Notes: generated by a model not told the origin, from the sequence alone. Counted from the first letter of the stretch, positions 43,985-53,237 are shown. The stretch: DNA of 64,000 nt from Ruminiclostridium cellobioparum subsp. termitidis CT1112 (GCF_000350485.1 NZ_AORV01000065.1:62001-126000); one strand, 5' to 3'. Translations and numbers: made by a program.

Positions 43985-44254
43985 TTATTTTCTCTTTCTC
44001 CAACTATTTCTGGATCTTATTAAACTCCTTAATAAAATTAATCCAATAATAACCGCTCCAATTACCAGTGTTGGAATTACTATATAAAAGCACAAAATGA
44101 AAAATTCGGTCTCTCTATTCCATTCCAAACTTTTTTCACTCTCCCATCTACTTTTATGGCTAAACTCAATAACAAGTGGACGTGCGGTAATGGCATGATA
44201 AATTAAAATCAATCTCTTTTTAAATAATCTGATGAAATCATAGAATAATAACAC
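43985..44254 (-). CDS. Possible small membrane protein, start uncertain
   Basis: An open frame of up to 89 codons from GTG 44254 has one good membrane helix near the C-terminus (FILCFYIVIPTLVIGAVIIGLILL) and a basic tail (RSRNSWRKRK), the orientation expected for an inner-membrane protein. No clear ribosome site precedes it; TTG near 44209 after AAAGAGA is an alternative. It may be real but nothing confirms it. Confidence 0.4.
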   Translation of the reverse strand: MLLFYDFIRLFKKRLILIYHAITARPLVIEFSHKSRWESEKSLEWNRETEFFILCFYIVIPTLVIGAVIIGLILLRSLIRSRNSWRKRK

Positions 44255-44487
44255 ACATCTCTATACCCAACTTCACATCTATTAGCATAAGAATTATAGC
44301 TAATAAAAACCAGCCTCACCTAAAAACTCATTTGTGTTTTTTCAAATAAAGCCATAAATGTATATTTTCCGCTTTGTCTATCAACTACTTTACCGCACTA
44401 TTCACTGTATCCCTTAACAACAGTAAAAACCGCACATTCAATTTAACAGGATATGCGGTGATGAGTATTTATTATAAACATTGTTAT

Positions 44488-44814
44488 CTATATAAATTCA
44501 ACCCCTGTTTTGTTGTTTTTCTGCCATTCATAAAATTCATTAATTCTTTTACAGGGGCTGTTACTGCATTGTTTGCATGTATGTATACCTTTGCTTGTAT
44601 TACACTGCGTAATATTACATTTGTCGGACAGAAAAAACTTCCTGCCGGATTTACAGCCATAACATTTCATTTCTTCAATATCAAATGTACGTTTGTAAAT
44701 CTCTCCCCATTTGTCTGCAAGTTCCTGTTTCAATGAAATATTCTCAGTTGATGTAGCAATAAATAATGGACATGTAGAACAGTTTATACCACAATATGCA
44801 ATCAATTTATCCAA
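44488..44814 (-). CDS. DUF3795 cysteine-rich protein
   Basis: 108 residues from TTG 44814, eight bases after GGAGG. Cys pairs are spread in the DUF3795 pattern: AYCGINCSTCPLF near the start, KCYGCKSG and CNITQC in the middle, and HTCKQCSNSPC near the end, suggesting zinc or iron-sulfur binding. The function is unknown. The gene lies just beyond the MerR gene on the same strand, but 76 bp separate them. Confidence 0.88.
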   Translation of the reverse strand: MDKLIAYCGINCSTCPLFIATSTENISLKQELADKWGEIYKRTFDIEEMKCYGCKSGRKFFLSDKCNITQCNTSKGIHTCKQCSNSPCKRINEFYEWQKNNKTGVEFI

Positions 44815-44890
44815 CGCCCTTTCCTCCCAACCATATTCGAAATCATATTATCAGAAACACTTATCTTAGTTATAATCTTAGTTTAGCACC

Positions 44891-45637
44891 TTAAGAAATT
44901 TCATCAATATTAGCTCTCACAATACCTTCAAGATAATGTACCATTTCTTTTAGCTTGTCCTCATCGGAAATTGCATGAAGCTTTGTATCAATCAAGACAT
45001 TATTCTTTACACTTATTCTGATTTGAAATTCATTTAATCCTTCATTATCCACAAGCCTGATTAATGGAATCCCCCTCTTAAGTTCCAGTTCAAGCTTTCT
45101 TCGCATATCTTTAAACAAATCAATAAAATTCTCTTGCCCAATGGTATTTATATAAGGAATAATTCCTGTCCCAAATTCAAATCTGACAATATCTCCTTTA
45201 TAGCTTTTTTCCATGTTTATCATCCTTTCGTCAGTACTATGCAATAATATTTGCTCTCGCAGGAACTGATAAATATTAACATTGCTGATTCCAATATCTT
45301 CACTCATTTTTAAAACCGACTGAATAATAGACTTGCTGTATTTAAGTTCATATATTTTATTTTCTATTTCATCCAGCCTGCCAAGGAGAATATCGGATAG
45401 CTGCCTGCCATTATCAGACAGCAACACCCCGGAAATTTCATTCATAGTCAATTTAATATTCCTGAGGAGAAGAATCTGTTCCAATCTGTTAATTCCCTCT
45501 TCGTCATAATATCTGGCATGTGATACCTCATCTTTAATACTTTTTAACAGCCCGATTTCTTCATAAAACCTGAGAGTTCTTTTTGTTATATTGTATTTTT
45601 TTGATACGTCACTTATCTTAATAAGTGCTGCCATCAT
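44891..45637 (-). CDS. MerR-family transcriptional regulator
   Basis: 248 residues from ATG 45637 (MMAALIKISDVSKKYNITKR), eight bases after AAGGAG; an in-frame ATG at 45658 has no ribosome site. The MerR helix-turn-helix covers ~6-75 (TLRFYEEIGLL, ARYYDEEGINRLEQILLLR). A dimerisation helix (~80-110) is followed by a ~130-residue effector domain without metal-binding Cys pairs, so it probably senses a small molecule. It is likely autoregulated through the dyad at 45698-45710. Confidence 0.92.
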   Translation of the reverse strand: MMAALIKISDVSKKYNITKRTLRFYEEIGLLKSIKDEVSHARYYDEEGINRLEQILLLRNIKLTMNEISGVLLSDNGRQLSDILLGRLDEIENKIYELKYSKSIIQSVLKMSEDIGISNVNIYQFLREQILLHSTDERMINMEKSYKGDIVRFEFGTGIIPYINTIGQENFIDLFKDMRRKLELELKRGIPLIRLVDNEGLNEFQIRISVKNNVLIDTKLHAISDEDKLKEMVHYLEGIVRANIDEIS

Positions 45638-45686
45638 TGTACGATCTCCTTCCTCCAAAAATTATTAAGAAGTACTTCTTACGTTA

Positions 45687-45717
45687 ATTGTAAATGATTA
45701 CGCAGCGTAACTGTCAA
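45687..45717 (-). promoter_or_regulatory. MerR-type autoregulated promoter with 19-bp spacer
   Basis: On the minus strand TTGACA (45712-45717) and TACAAT (45687-45692) are separated by 19 bp, the overlong spacer typical of MerR-controlled promoters. The spacer holds the perfect dyad TTACGCAGCGTAA (45698-45710). It drives the MerR gene. Confidence 0.85.
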
Positions 45718-45777
45718 CATTTTTTTACCATATATGTTTATAATCAAGCTATCCAACAGCAAATTAAGTACCATGTA

Positions 45778-45806
45778 TTTACAATATTTGGAATTTATTA
45801 TATGAT
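45778..45806 (+). promoter_or_regulatory. Promoter of the small secreted protein gene
   Basis: TTTACA (45778-45783) and TATGAT (45801-45806) lie 17 bp apart, each 5 of 6 to consensus, 34 bp before ATG 45841. Confidence 0.65.
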
Positions 45807-45840
45807 TAGATAAAATAAATACATCAAGGAGGAAAACTGT

Positions 45841-46170
45841 ATGAAGAGATCGGTTAAGGTCCTATCGTTAGTGTTGGTAATAATAATCTCATTATCAATA
45901 CCTGCTTTTGCCTCTGGCAGTTCAAGCGCAAATATCGTCAGCTACGGATATAACCAAAACGGTGATTATATCGTGGTTGTGGAAGTTGAGGGCTGCAGCA
46001 TTTCCAGCGCTGTCTGGGATAATGTCAATGCAGCTTACAGCAGCATCAACATCATTAATTACAATAAAGCACAGTATGTATATAACTTTGGCAAACCATC
46101 ACACGATCTGCACTTTTTTACAATATTTTTTTCCAATAATACTTATATACAAGCTGATTTCATGACTTGA
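45841..46170 (+). CDS. Small secreted protein, function unknown
   Basis: 109 residues from an ATG behind AAGGAGG. The signal peptide (1-24, ending PAFAS) is clear. The mature ~85 residues are beta-rich, without Cys pairs beyond one Cys, and with many N, Y and S. No anchor or dockerin. It is divergent from the MerR gene and followed by a strong terminator, so it is a monocistronic unit. I know no family. Confidence 0.8.
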   Translation: MKRSVKVLSLVLVIIISLSIPAFASGSSSANIVSYGYNQNGDYIVVVEVEGCSISSAVWDNVNAAYSSINIINYNKAQYVYNFGKPSHDLHFFTIFFSNNTYIQADFMT

Positions 46171-46207
46171 TTAAAAATTAATATTTTGCAGGATTTGAAT
46201 AACATAT

Positions 46208-46240
46208 AAAAACAACTTTGCCGTTGCAAAGTTGTTTTTT
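46208..46240. terminator. Strong terminator after the small secreted protein gene
   Basis: AAAACAACTTTGC and GCAAAGTTGTTTT form a perfect stem around CGTT, flanked by T runs on both strands. It also serves the convergent deformylase. Confidence 0.88.
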
Positions 46241-46284
46241 ATATTCGGTATATCTCCTATCTAACAGGACATATCTATATTTCA

Positions 46285-46740
46285 TTAAAGGTGTATATAT
46301 TCGGTCACTTTATCTGTAAACAATACCCCATCCAGATGGTCAAGTTCATGGCAGAAGCACTTGGCCAGCTCTCCTGTCCCAATATACCTGACTTTCTCAC
46401 CTTTTTCATTCAGCGCCTCAACTGTAACCTTTGCCGGGCGTATTAATCTGCCGGCAACACCTGGAATGCTCAAACAGCCCTCAATAACCTCCTGGCTTCC
46501 CTCCTGGCTGATTATTACAGGATTAACCAGTTTAATCAGGCCATCCCCCATATCCAATACAACAAGTCTCTTTAAAATTCCCACCTGGGGAGCTGCCAGA
46601 CCTGCCCCATTTTCGGTATGGTACATTGTTTCAGCCATATCATCCAATAGCTGTCTTATCTGGTCATTTACTTCTTCCACAGGCCTGCATTTTTTTCTTA
46701 ATACCTCATCTTCCACCGTCCTGATCTGCCTTATTGCCAT
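46285..46740 (-). CDS. def: Peptide deformylase
   Basis: 151 residues. All three motifs are present: GAGLAAPQVG (~45), EGCLSIPG (~88, metal Cys) and HELDHLDG (~131, two metal His and the catalytic Glu). It removes the formyl group from new proteins. Its ATG overlaps the TAA of the XRE regulator by one base, so it is translated from that operon. It is not next to fmt, so it is probably an extra copy of the enzyme; that is inference. Confidence 0.95.
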   Translation of the reverse strand: MAIRQIRTVEDEVLRKKCRPVEEVNDQIRQLLDDMAETMYHTENGAGLAAPQVGILKRLVVLDMGDGLIKLVNPVIISQEGSQEVIEGCLSIPGVAGRLIRPAKVTVEALNEKGEKVRYIGTGELAKCFCHELDHLDGVLFTDKVTEYIHL

Positions 46741-46976
46741 TAAACAACACCTCTGCTTTTTTGAGCTCTTGATTTTCTTTCACTTTCCTCAAAGTTGAAT
46801 ACATCTTCAATTGTGCTGCCAAATACTTTGCAAATATCATAGGCCAGCCATATTGAAGGTTCAAACTTTTCCGTTTCAATAGCATTTATTGCCTGTCTGG
46901 ATACACCCACCAGTTCCCCCAGCTGTTCCTGGGTCAGGCCCATTACTTCACGCAGTTCCCTGATTTTATTTTTCAT
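46740..46976 (-). CDS. XRE-family regulator coupled to deformylase
   Basis: 78 residues with a Cro/CI helix-turn-helix over ~1-60 (MGLTQEQLGELVGVSRQAINAIE, quoted in part: LTQEQLGELVGVSRQAI), then a short basic tail. The size fits single-domain regulators of the YozG kind that bind tandem sites. It is the first gene of the operon, and two matching 18-bp boxes lie on its promoter, so it probably represses itself and the deformylase. Confidence 0.9.
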   Translation of the reverse strand: MKNKIRELREVMGLTQEQLGELVGVSRQAINAIETEKFEPSIWLAYDICKVFGSTIEDVFNFEESERKSRAQKSRGVV

Positions 46977-47025
46977 CCTTACCTCCGTGTGCCCTGCATT
47001 TTATTCGTATTGCCCTTTATCTCAC

Positions 47026-47088
47026 TGTCATGTTTACCTTACATTAATTGTATATCAGTTCTGGAGTTAATGTCAAGTCTACCTTACA
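47026..47088 (-). promoter_or_regulatory. Promoter and tandem operator of the XRE-def operon
   Basis: On the minus strand TTGACA (47071-47076) and TACAAT (47047-47052) lie 18 bp apart. TGTAAGGTAGACTTGACA (47071-47088) covers the -35 and TGTAAGGTAAACATGACA (47026-47043) lies just past the -10; they match at 16 of 18 bases and are 45 bp apart. Confidence 0.8.
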
Positions 47089-47100
47089 AACCAATCACAA

Positions 47101-47138
47101 AAAAGACACAAAGCTGATCATTCAACTTTGTGTCTTTT
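47101..47138 (-). terminator. Terminator after the GntR gene
   Basis: AAAAGACACAAAG and CTTTGTGTCTTTT form a perfect 13-bp stem, with T-rich sequence on the minus-strand exit side. Confidence 0.85.
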
Positions 47139-47178
47139 ACAGATAAATAATAATCTAATAAAAACCTATTTTTAAAAC

Positions 47179-47850
47179 CTATTTTTGATGTGTCTTATTA
47201 AAATTCATGCTGGCATTGGTTATATGCTGGATTGTTAGTTTCTCGGCAGTATCCGCATCCTTGTTTTTGATGGCTTCAAATATGGCTCTATGCTCATCAA
47301 GCGCTTTTACAGGTCTTCCCGGAGTCTCAAAAGAATTATTCCTCGCACTCTGGATATAAAAGTGGAAAGTGCTGAGCATATGCATCAAAGGCCTGCTTTT
47401 ACTTGCCTTGAAAATAATATCATGAAATTTGGAGTCATAAGTCATCAGATGCTGGGCATCGTTCTTAATGGTATAGAACTCCTCAAGCTCAAGAGCCTCC
47501 TGCAGTTCCTTGATCTCTTCATCAGTAATCTTCTCTGCCGCCCATCTGGCCGCCAGTCCTTCAATCATTGTCCGTATGATGAATATATCCTCAACATCCT
47601 GTTCGGATACTCCCTTGACTATAACTCCCTTGTTGGGTATGGATTGAACCAGTCCTTCCAGCTCAAGTTGTCTTATAGCCTCCCGTATGGGGGTTCTGCT
47701 CACTCCAAGCTCCTCCGACAGTCTCAATTCAATCAGACTCTCACCGGGCTTGTAAACCCCGGTCAGGATTTGCTTCCGAAGCTGATTAAAAACCTTCCCT
47801 CGAAGAGAATTCACCAGGTTTTCACTTTCGTCATATTCCAGCCTAGCCAT
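47179..47850 (-). CDS. GntR/FadR-family regulator of the citrate branch
   Basis: 223 residues. The N-terminal winged helix (~12-80) shows the GntR pattern GESLIELRLSEELGVSRTP then IREAIRQLELEGLV. The C-terminal FCD domain (~90-215) has DIFIIRTMIEGLAARWA and the metal-ligand pattern Asp ... His ... His (SKFHDIIFKAS, DEHRAIFEAI). FCD proteins usually sense organic acids. It is the third gene of a Re-citrate synthase / aconitase cluster, and a FadR-type palindrome lies on the citrate synthase promoter, so it very likely controls that branch. Confidence 0.9.
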   Translation of the reverse strand: MARLEYDESENLVNSLRGKVFNQLRKQILTGVYKPGESLIELRLSEELGVSRTPIREAIRQLELEGLVQSIPNKGVIVKGVSEQDVEDIFIIRTMIEGLAARWAAEKITDEEIKELQEALELEEFYTIKNDAQHLMTYDSKFHDIIFKASKSRPLMHMLSTFHFYIQSARNNSFETPGRPVKALDEHRAIFEAIKNKDADTAEKLTIQHITNASMNFNKTHQK

Positions 47851-47922
47851 TTTTTTGATATCCCATCTGCGTGTAAAAATGCCGGGGCATCCTGCACGCT
47901 TTTAATTAAATAATTATATATG

Positions 47923-49851
47923 TCAGCCGTTATTTACCTTTGTAAAATTCAGCAAACCTCCGGCAAGTATCATCTGTACCTGTCTGTCCGACAAAGATAC
48001 CTTGACCTTTATCTCTCTGTTTTTAGTAAGATTTCTTACTATGACAGTATCGGCCTTTTTTACCTGATCTATGGCATTCTCAATAGTAAGTTCATCATTC
48101 ATATCTATGGTATCATAATCCGCTTCGTTTTCAAAGGTCATCGGAACTATTCCGGAGTTGATCAGATTTGCCATATGGATTCTGGCAAAGGATTTGGCTA
48201 TAACACCTTTGATCCCAAGCTGAAGCGGTGCCAATGCAGCATGTTCCCTGCTTGAGCCCTGACCATAGTTTGAACCTCCGATTATGAAACCTCCGCCGTT
48301 TTCCTTTGCTCTTGCAGGGAATTCAGGATCACATGGAGTCAGACAGAATTCAGCAAGATAAGGTACATTTGACCTGAATGGCAGCAGTTTTGCATTTGAA
48401 GGCATTATGTGGTCGGTGGTTATATTGTCTCCAACCTTTATCAAAGCTTTTCCTGAAACCTTATCGGACAATGCCTTGTTAACAGGGAAAGGCTTTATAT
48501 TAGGCCCCCTTACTACCTCCACATCATTTCCTTCAGGTGCAGGAGCCACCACAAGGTTGTCGTTTATAACAAATTCCTCAGGCATTTCTATTTTAGGAGC
48601 CTCTCCCAGCTCTCTGGGGTCTGTCAGTACTCCGGTAAGTGCGCTTGCCGCTGCAACTTCAGGGCTTACAAGATACACCCTGGCAGAGGTTGTTCCGCTT
48701 CTGCCTTCAAAGTTTCTGTTGAAGGTTCTCAGGGATACCGCGTCTGTACATGGAGCCTGCCCCATACCTATACATGGACCGCAGGCAGATTCAAGGATTC
48801 TTGCCCCTGCCGAAACCATATCGGCCAGAGCACCGTTCTGTGCCAGCATGGTAAGGACCTGCTTCGAACCGGGTGCTATTACAAGGCTTACATTGGGATT
48901 GACTGTCTTTCCTTTTAAAATGGCAGCTACCTTCATCATATCCATGTATGATGAGTTTGTGCAGCTTCCGATTGCAACCTGGTCAACCTTGATTTTGCCT
49001 ATTGTTGAGATCTTTTCGACATTATCCGGGCTGTGAGGTTTGGCAGCCATTGGCTCAAGGGCTGCCAGATCAATAACTATATGTTCATCGTAATTTGCAT
49101 CGGCGTCAGGCAATAATTCCACCCAATCGGCAGCTCTGCCCTGTGCCCTGAGAAATTCGTGAGTCACATCGTCACTTGGGAATATTGAAGTGGTAGCACC
49201 CAATTCTGCTCCCATGTTTGTGATGGTTGCTCTTTCGGGAACAGTAAGAGTTTTGATTCCCTCTCCGGCATATTCGATAACTTTGCCGACACCGCCCTTT
49301 ACAGACAATACCCTTAAAACTTCCAGTATTATATCCTTTGCAGCCGACCAGGGATTGAGTTTTCCTTTAAGTTCCACCTTACAGACTTTTGGCATTGTCA
49401 GGTAGTATGGTCCTCCTCCCATTGCAACAGCTACGTCAAGGCCGCCGGCACCAATGGCGAGCATACCGATTCCTCCGCCTGTCGGAGTGTGGCTGTCCGA
49501 GCCGAGTAATGTCATTCCGGGAGCACCAAAGCGTTCAAGCTGTACCTGGTGACATATGCCGTTTCCGGGCTTTGAAAAGTACACACCGTGCTTTGAAGCC
49601 ACAGTCTGGATATATTTATGGTCGTCGGCATTTTCAAAACCGGCCTGTAAAGTATTATGGTCAATATATGCCACTGATTTTTTTGTCTTTACTCTCGGTA
49701 TACCTATTGCCTCGAATTGAAGGTATGCCATTGTACCGGTGGAATCCTGCGTGAGTGTCTGGTCAATTCTGATGGATATTTCGCTGCCTGTAACCATTTC
49801 ACCGCTTACCAGGTGATTTTTTATTATTTTTTGTGCTAAATTAAGACCCAT
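47923..49851 (-). CDS. Aconitate hydratase
   Basis: 642 residues, the short single-chain bacterial form. The three cluster Cys are in IGSCTNSSYM and SACGPCIGMGQAPC; substrate-site motifs include GSDSHTPTGGGIGMLAIGAGG, NFEGRSG and NYGQGSSREHAAL. It isomerises citrate to isocitrate with a [4Fe-4S] cluster. It lies between Re-citrate synthase and the GntR gene, giving the path from oxaloacetate and acetyl-CoA to isocitrate for glutamate synthesis. GGGGGG precedes the ATG. Confidence 0.95.
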   Translation of the reverse strand: MGLNLAQKIIKNHLVSGEMVTGSEISIRIDQTLTQDSTGTMAYLQFEAIGIPRVKTKKSVAYIDHNTLQAGFENADDHKYIQTVASKHGVYFSKPGNGICHQVQLERFGAPGMTLLGSDSHTPTGGGIGMLAIGAGGLDVAVAMGGGPYYLTMPKVCKVELKGKLNPWSAAKDIILEVLRVLSVKGGVGKVIEYAGEGIKTLTVPERATITNMGAELGATTSIFPSDDVTHEFLRAQGRAADWVELLPDADANYDEHIVIDLAALEPMAAKPHSPDNVEKISTIGKIKVDQVAIGSCTNSSYMDMMKVAAILKGKTVNPNVSLVIAPGSKQVLTMLAQNGALADMVSAGARILESACGPCIGMGQAPCTDAVSLRTFNRNFEGRSGTTSARVYLVSPEVAAASALTGVLTDPRELGEAPKIEMPEEFVINDNLVVAPAPEGNDVEVVRGPNIKPFPVNKALSDKVSGKALIKVGDNITTDHIMPSNAKLLPFRSNVPYLAEFCLTPCDPEFPARAKENGGGFIIGGSNYGQGSSREHAALAPLQLGIKGVIAKSFARIHMANLINSGIVPMTFENEADYDTIDMNDELTIENAIDQVKKADTVIVRNLTKNREIKVKVSLSDRQVQMILAGGLLNFTKVNNG

Positions 49852-50099
49852 TTCTATAAAGCCCCCCTAAATATAAATATACATATTCATAATTGATGAT
49901 ATCAATTTAACCGGTTTCATATAATAAATAATTAATAAAATAATATAAAACCTATATAATAATATCTATTTAATAACTATTTTTCAACATAAAAGCCATA
50001 CCTTTTTTCACTGAACAGCAGTACGAATTATATTGATAATATTAATTCTTTTAATGTATCCTGATCGAGCTGCTATAAAAGCTGGCAGACAAACAGGAA

Positions 50100-51479
50100 C
50101 TATCTGCCTTCCGGAATCAAGTCCGGAGCCAGTTCCCTTATGCACTTCAGCATTTCCTTGTCACTGATGGAGGTATTTCTTCCGCCCTTGTACTGTGCGT
50201 CAACCCATTCCTTTATTACAGCTACCCTGTCATCTTTTTTATCTATAAGACTATCCCCTGAAAGGCGGAAATAGTTGTTGATCCACAATGCAATCCCAGC
50301 CAGGCCGGAAGTCTGTGTTATGGCCACCCCTATAGGTCTGTTCAGCAGCTTGCCTGTATTGAATATGTTGTATATTTCTTCATCCTTTAAGAGTCCGTCT
50401 GCATGTATTCCAGCCTGTGTCACATTGAAGTGCCTGCCGACAAACGGTGTCCTTGGCGGGATCTCATAGTCAAGTTCCTTTTCATAGTACTCGGCTATTT
50501 CGGTAATAACCGTAGTATCCATGCCGTCGGTGGTACCCCTGAGCGAAGCATATTCAAACACCATAGCTTCAAGAGGTGTATTTCCGGTACGTTCCCCTAT
50601 TCCCAAAAGTGAACAGTTTACCGAGGAACAGCCGTACATCCATGCAGTGGCTGAGTTACAGACAGCCTTGTAAAAATCGTTATGTCCGTGCCATTCGATC
50701 AACTCACTGGGGAAGCCGGCGTGATGTCTCAAACCGTAAATTATTCCTCCCACACTTCTGGGAAGCGCCGCACCCGGGTAGGAAACGCCATAACCCATGG
50801 TATCACAGGCTCTCAGCTTTATTGGCACTCCGCTTTCATCCATAAGCTTTCTGAGTTCAAGTGCAAAAGGAACAACAAAACCGTAAAAATCTGCCCTTGT
50901 AATATCCTCCAGATGGCATCTCGGTTTAATACCCACACTGATAGCTTCCTTAATTACACTGAGATAGCTGTCCAGTGCCTGCTTCCTTGTCATTTTGAGC
51001 TTATTGAATATATGATAATCGGAGCAGCTTACCAGGAAGCCGGTTTCCTTCATGCCCATCTGTTTGGCAAGCTGGAAATCACTCTTGGACGCACGTATCC
51101 AGCTGGTTACCTCAGGGAATTGATATCCTCTCTCCAAACATTTATATACCGCTTCCTTGTCCTTGTCGCTGTAAAGGAAGAATTCGGTCTGACGGATGAT
51201 ACCTTTCGGGCCGCCCAGCTTATGTAAATAGTCATATAAAGTTACTATCTGTTCTGCTGTATATGGAGCTCTTGATTGTTGTCCGTCCCTGAAGGTGGTA
51301 TCCGTTATCCATATTTCATCTGCCGGGTTCATTGGCACCCGGCGGTGGTTAAAAGCACATTTGGGCACCTCGTCATAATTATATATCTCTCTGTAGAGAT
51401 TGGGCTCGGCAATATCCTGCAGTGCATACCTGTACTGCGTTTGCTCCAGGGTGTTGGATTTCCTGTTAAATTCTATCAT
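50100..51479 (-). CDS. Re-type citrate synthase
   Basis: 459 residues from ATG 51479 (MIEFNRKSN) behind GGAGAGG; the open frame extends up to 51617 but that part holds the promoter. The protein belongs to the isopropylmalate/homocitrate synthase family: DTTFRDGQQSRAPYT, the metal HGHND motif, GERTGNTPLEA and FNVTQAGIHADG. The N-terminal ~45 residues and overall length match Re-citrate synthases of anaerobes such as C. kluyveri, not LeuA. It condenses acetyl-CoA and oxaloacetate with Re stereochemistry. Neighbouring aconitase supports this over homocitrate synthase. Confidence 0.9.
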   Translation of the reverse strand: MIEFNRKSNTLEQTQYRYALQDIAEPNLYREIYNYDEVPKCAFNHRRVPMNPADEIWITDTTFRDGQQSRAPYTAEQIVTLYDYLHKLGGPKGIIRQTEFFLYSDKDKEAVYKCLERGYQFPEVTSWIRASKSDFQLAKQMGMKETGFLVSCSDYHIFNKLKMTRKQALDSYLSVIKEAISVGIKPRCHLEDITRADFYGFVVPFALELRKLMDESGVPIKLRACDTMGYGVSYPGAALPRSVGGIIYGLRHHAGFPSELIEWHGHNDFYKAVCNSATAWMYGCSSVNCSLLGIGERTGNTPLEAMVFEYASLRGTTDGMDTTVITEIAEYYEKELDYEIPPRTPFVGRHFNVTQAGIHADGLLKDEEIYNIFNTGKLLNRPIGVAITQTSGLAGIALWINNYFRLSGDSLIDKKDDRVAVIKEWVDAQYKGGRNTSISDKEMLKCIRELAPDLIPEGR

Positions 51480-51596
51480 ATTGACCTCTCCATTCTGCTG
51501 CTGCGCAGCCACACAAATGCTGAATAAAAATTTATAAAGATAGGTTCTGATTAGCTTCAGAACCTCTTTAGAATCGTATTTATGTATATGTGTATA
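51480..51596 (-). other. Leader of Re-citrate synthase
   Basis: About 110 bases of untranslated leader between the promoter and ATG. GGTTCTGA/TTAGCTTCAGAACC (51543-51564) can form a short hairpin. No known riboswitch was recognised. Confidence 0.4.
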
Positions 51597-51625
51597 ATTG
51601 TATACAATCATACACACCGTGTCAA
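51597..51625 (-). promoter_or_regulatory. Sigma-A promoter and FadR-type operator of Re-citrate synthase
   Basis: On the minus strand TTGACA (51620-51625) and TACAAT (51597-51602) are 17 bp apart. The perfect palindrome ATTGTATACAAT (51597-51608) overlaps the -10, with TGTAT / ATACA arms extending it to 51591-51614. It fits the TNGTNNNACNA core of FadR-type GntR proteins. Confidence 0.85.
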
Positions 51626-51858
51626 TAATTTATAAATCCTCAAATTACTCCAATTTTTTCATAATTGATTTTAGCTTTCAGTGCTTTTTCATTAAAAATA
51701 ACTGCCTAACTATGGTAAATAAAGAAGGATTTTATTTCTTTTTGTAGAATATCTGTAGAATAGTAGTATATTCCAATGTATAATGTTATTATATTTGAGG
51801 AATGAAATAGATTGCACGGTTTTCATTTTCAACATTTCTATTTTTCGGGGGGAGTATT

Positions 51859-53115
51859 ATGAAAAAAACAGAAGAGACAAATGGTAAAAAGCCCAGTAAT
51901 CTTTATGTTATTGGTGCTGTAATCAGTGTTGTTTTATGTGTCATTGGAGGTATTATAAGCGGTAAAGTACAGTTTGCCTTTTACACGCTGTTTGCAAGTT
52001 TGGCGAGCTGTGTTGTTTTTATAATTCTTACAGGGCTTCAGTACAAAAAAACTATCACACAGTTCTCTAAAGATTTGGATGGTTTTAAGTCAGGTGATTT
52101 TTCACACATGATCGAACCAAAGGCTTATGGAATAATGGGACATATGGCCTCTATTGTCAACCTGGTTATCAGTGATGTGCGTTCACTGATAGAAAGCTTC
52201 TTTAATCTCTCACTTTCCATCTCTCAGGCTTCCAGAAAAGTGACATCGACTTCCGAAAACGCTTCCAATGCAATTGAAGAAATTGCAAAGACTATTGATG
52301 AAATAGCAAAGGGTGCATCTTCGCAGGCTGAAGAAGCGCAGATGGGTGTTCAGGTAGTAGACAAGCTTTCAGATCAGATAAATTTCGTATATGAAAGCTA
52401 CAGTGGTATCACAAATGAGACAAACAAGATAATTGATCTTAACACTGTGGGTCTTAAGGCGGTAACCACCTTGAGAGACAAATCCAAAGAAACCTACGAA
52501 ACCTCTGAGAAGATTTTCGCCGTTGTTGAAAATCTTACCAATACTACAAAAGATATAGGTTTATTTGTTGAATCCATTGAAAACATTGCAGAACAGACAA
52601 ACCTGCTGGCACTCAATGCAGCAATTGAAGCAGCAAGAGCCGGTGAAGCCGGAAAAGGTTTCGCAGTTGTTGCCGACGAAGTCCGTAAGCTGGCCGACCA
52701 GAGCAGAAAGTCCACTGAAGAAATCAATAATATGATGCAGAGTATTCAGGAAGAGTCTGCTTTAGCCATCTCCTCAATGGAAATAATGAAAAAAGTATCT
52801 CAGGAGCAGAACCTTGCAGTTGACAGGACAAACAGTTCCTTCTCAGACATAGCAAATGCCATTGATTACATAGTTGCCAAGATAAATGATGTAAATAAGG
52901 CTGTTATTAAAATGCAGGAAGATAAGGGTGAAGTTATCAGTGCAATTGAAAACATCTCCTCTGTTTCCCAGCAAACCGCCGCCTCCAGCGAAGAAGTTGC
53001 TGCAACCACTGAAAATCAGCTTAAGACTCTTGACGATATGAAGATTGCGTCGGAAAGCCTTAATCAGCTGGTTAAACAGCTCGATCTGAAATTGAAGAAA
53101 TACAAGTTAAGATAA
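51859..53115 (+). CDS. Methyl-accepting chemotaxis protein without a large external domain
   Basis: 418 residues from an ATG behind GGGGGGAG. Two membrane helices (~16-38 and ~42-62) are joined by only a few residues, so there is no periplasmic-type sensor. A HAMP-like region follows, then a methylation helix ([20 protein letters not shown] in part) and the signalling hairpin near 250 ([36 protein letters not shown]). It probably senses a membrane or cytoplasmic cue and drives CheA. It is a single gene with a strong terminator. Confidence 0.93.
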   Translation: MKKTEETNGKKPSNLYVIGAVISVVLCVIGGIISGKVQFAFYTLFASLASCVVFIILTGLQYKKTITQFSKDLDGFKSGDFSHMIEPKAYGIMGHMASIVNLVISDVRSLIESFFNLSLSISQASRKVTSTSENASNAIEEIAKTIDEIAKGASSQAEEAQMGVQVVDKLSDQINFVYESYSGITNETNKIIDLNTVGLKAVTTLRDKSKETYETSEKIFAVVENLTNTTKDIGLFVESIENIAEQTNLLALNAAIEAARAGEAGKGFAVVADEVRKLADQSRKSTEEINNMMQSIQEESALAISSMEIMKKVSQEQNLAVDRTNSSFSDIANAIDYIVAKINDVNKAVIKMQEDKGEVISAIENISSVSQQTAASSEEVAATTENQLKTLDDMKIASESLNQLVKQLDLKLKKYKLR

Positions 53116-53146
53116 ATCATGAACCGACTTTAAGATTACAAAATTA

Positions 53147-53190
53147 TAAAAAAGCAACCTGCAGCATCTAAGCTGCAGGTTGCTTTTTTC
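53147..53190 (+). terminator. Strong terminator after the chemotaxis receptor
   Basis: AAGCAACCTGCAG and CTGCAGGTTGCTT form a perfect stem around an eight-base loop, flanked by A and T runs, so it can act in both directions. Confidence 0.9.
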
Positions 53191-53237
53191 GATATAGTTA
53201 TATAGAACTTATAACTTTCTAAAACTCAGTATTAAAG

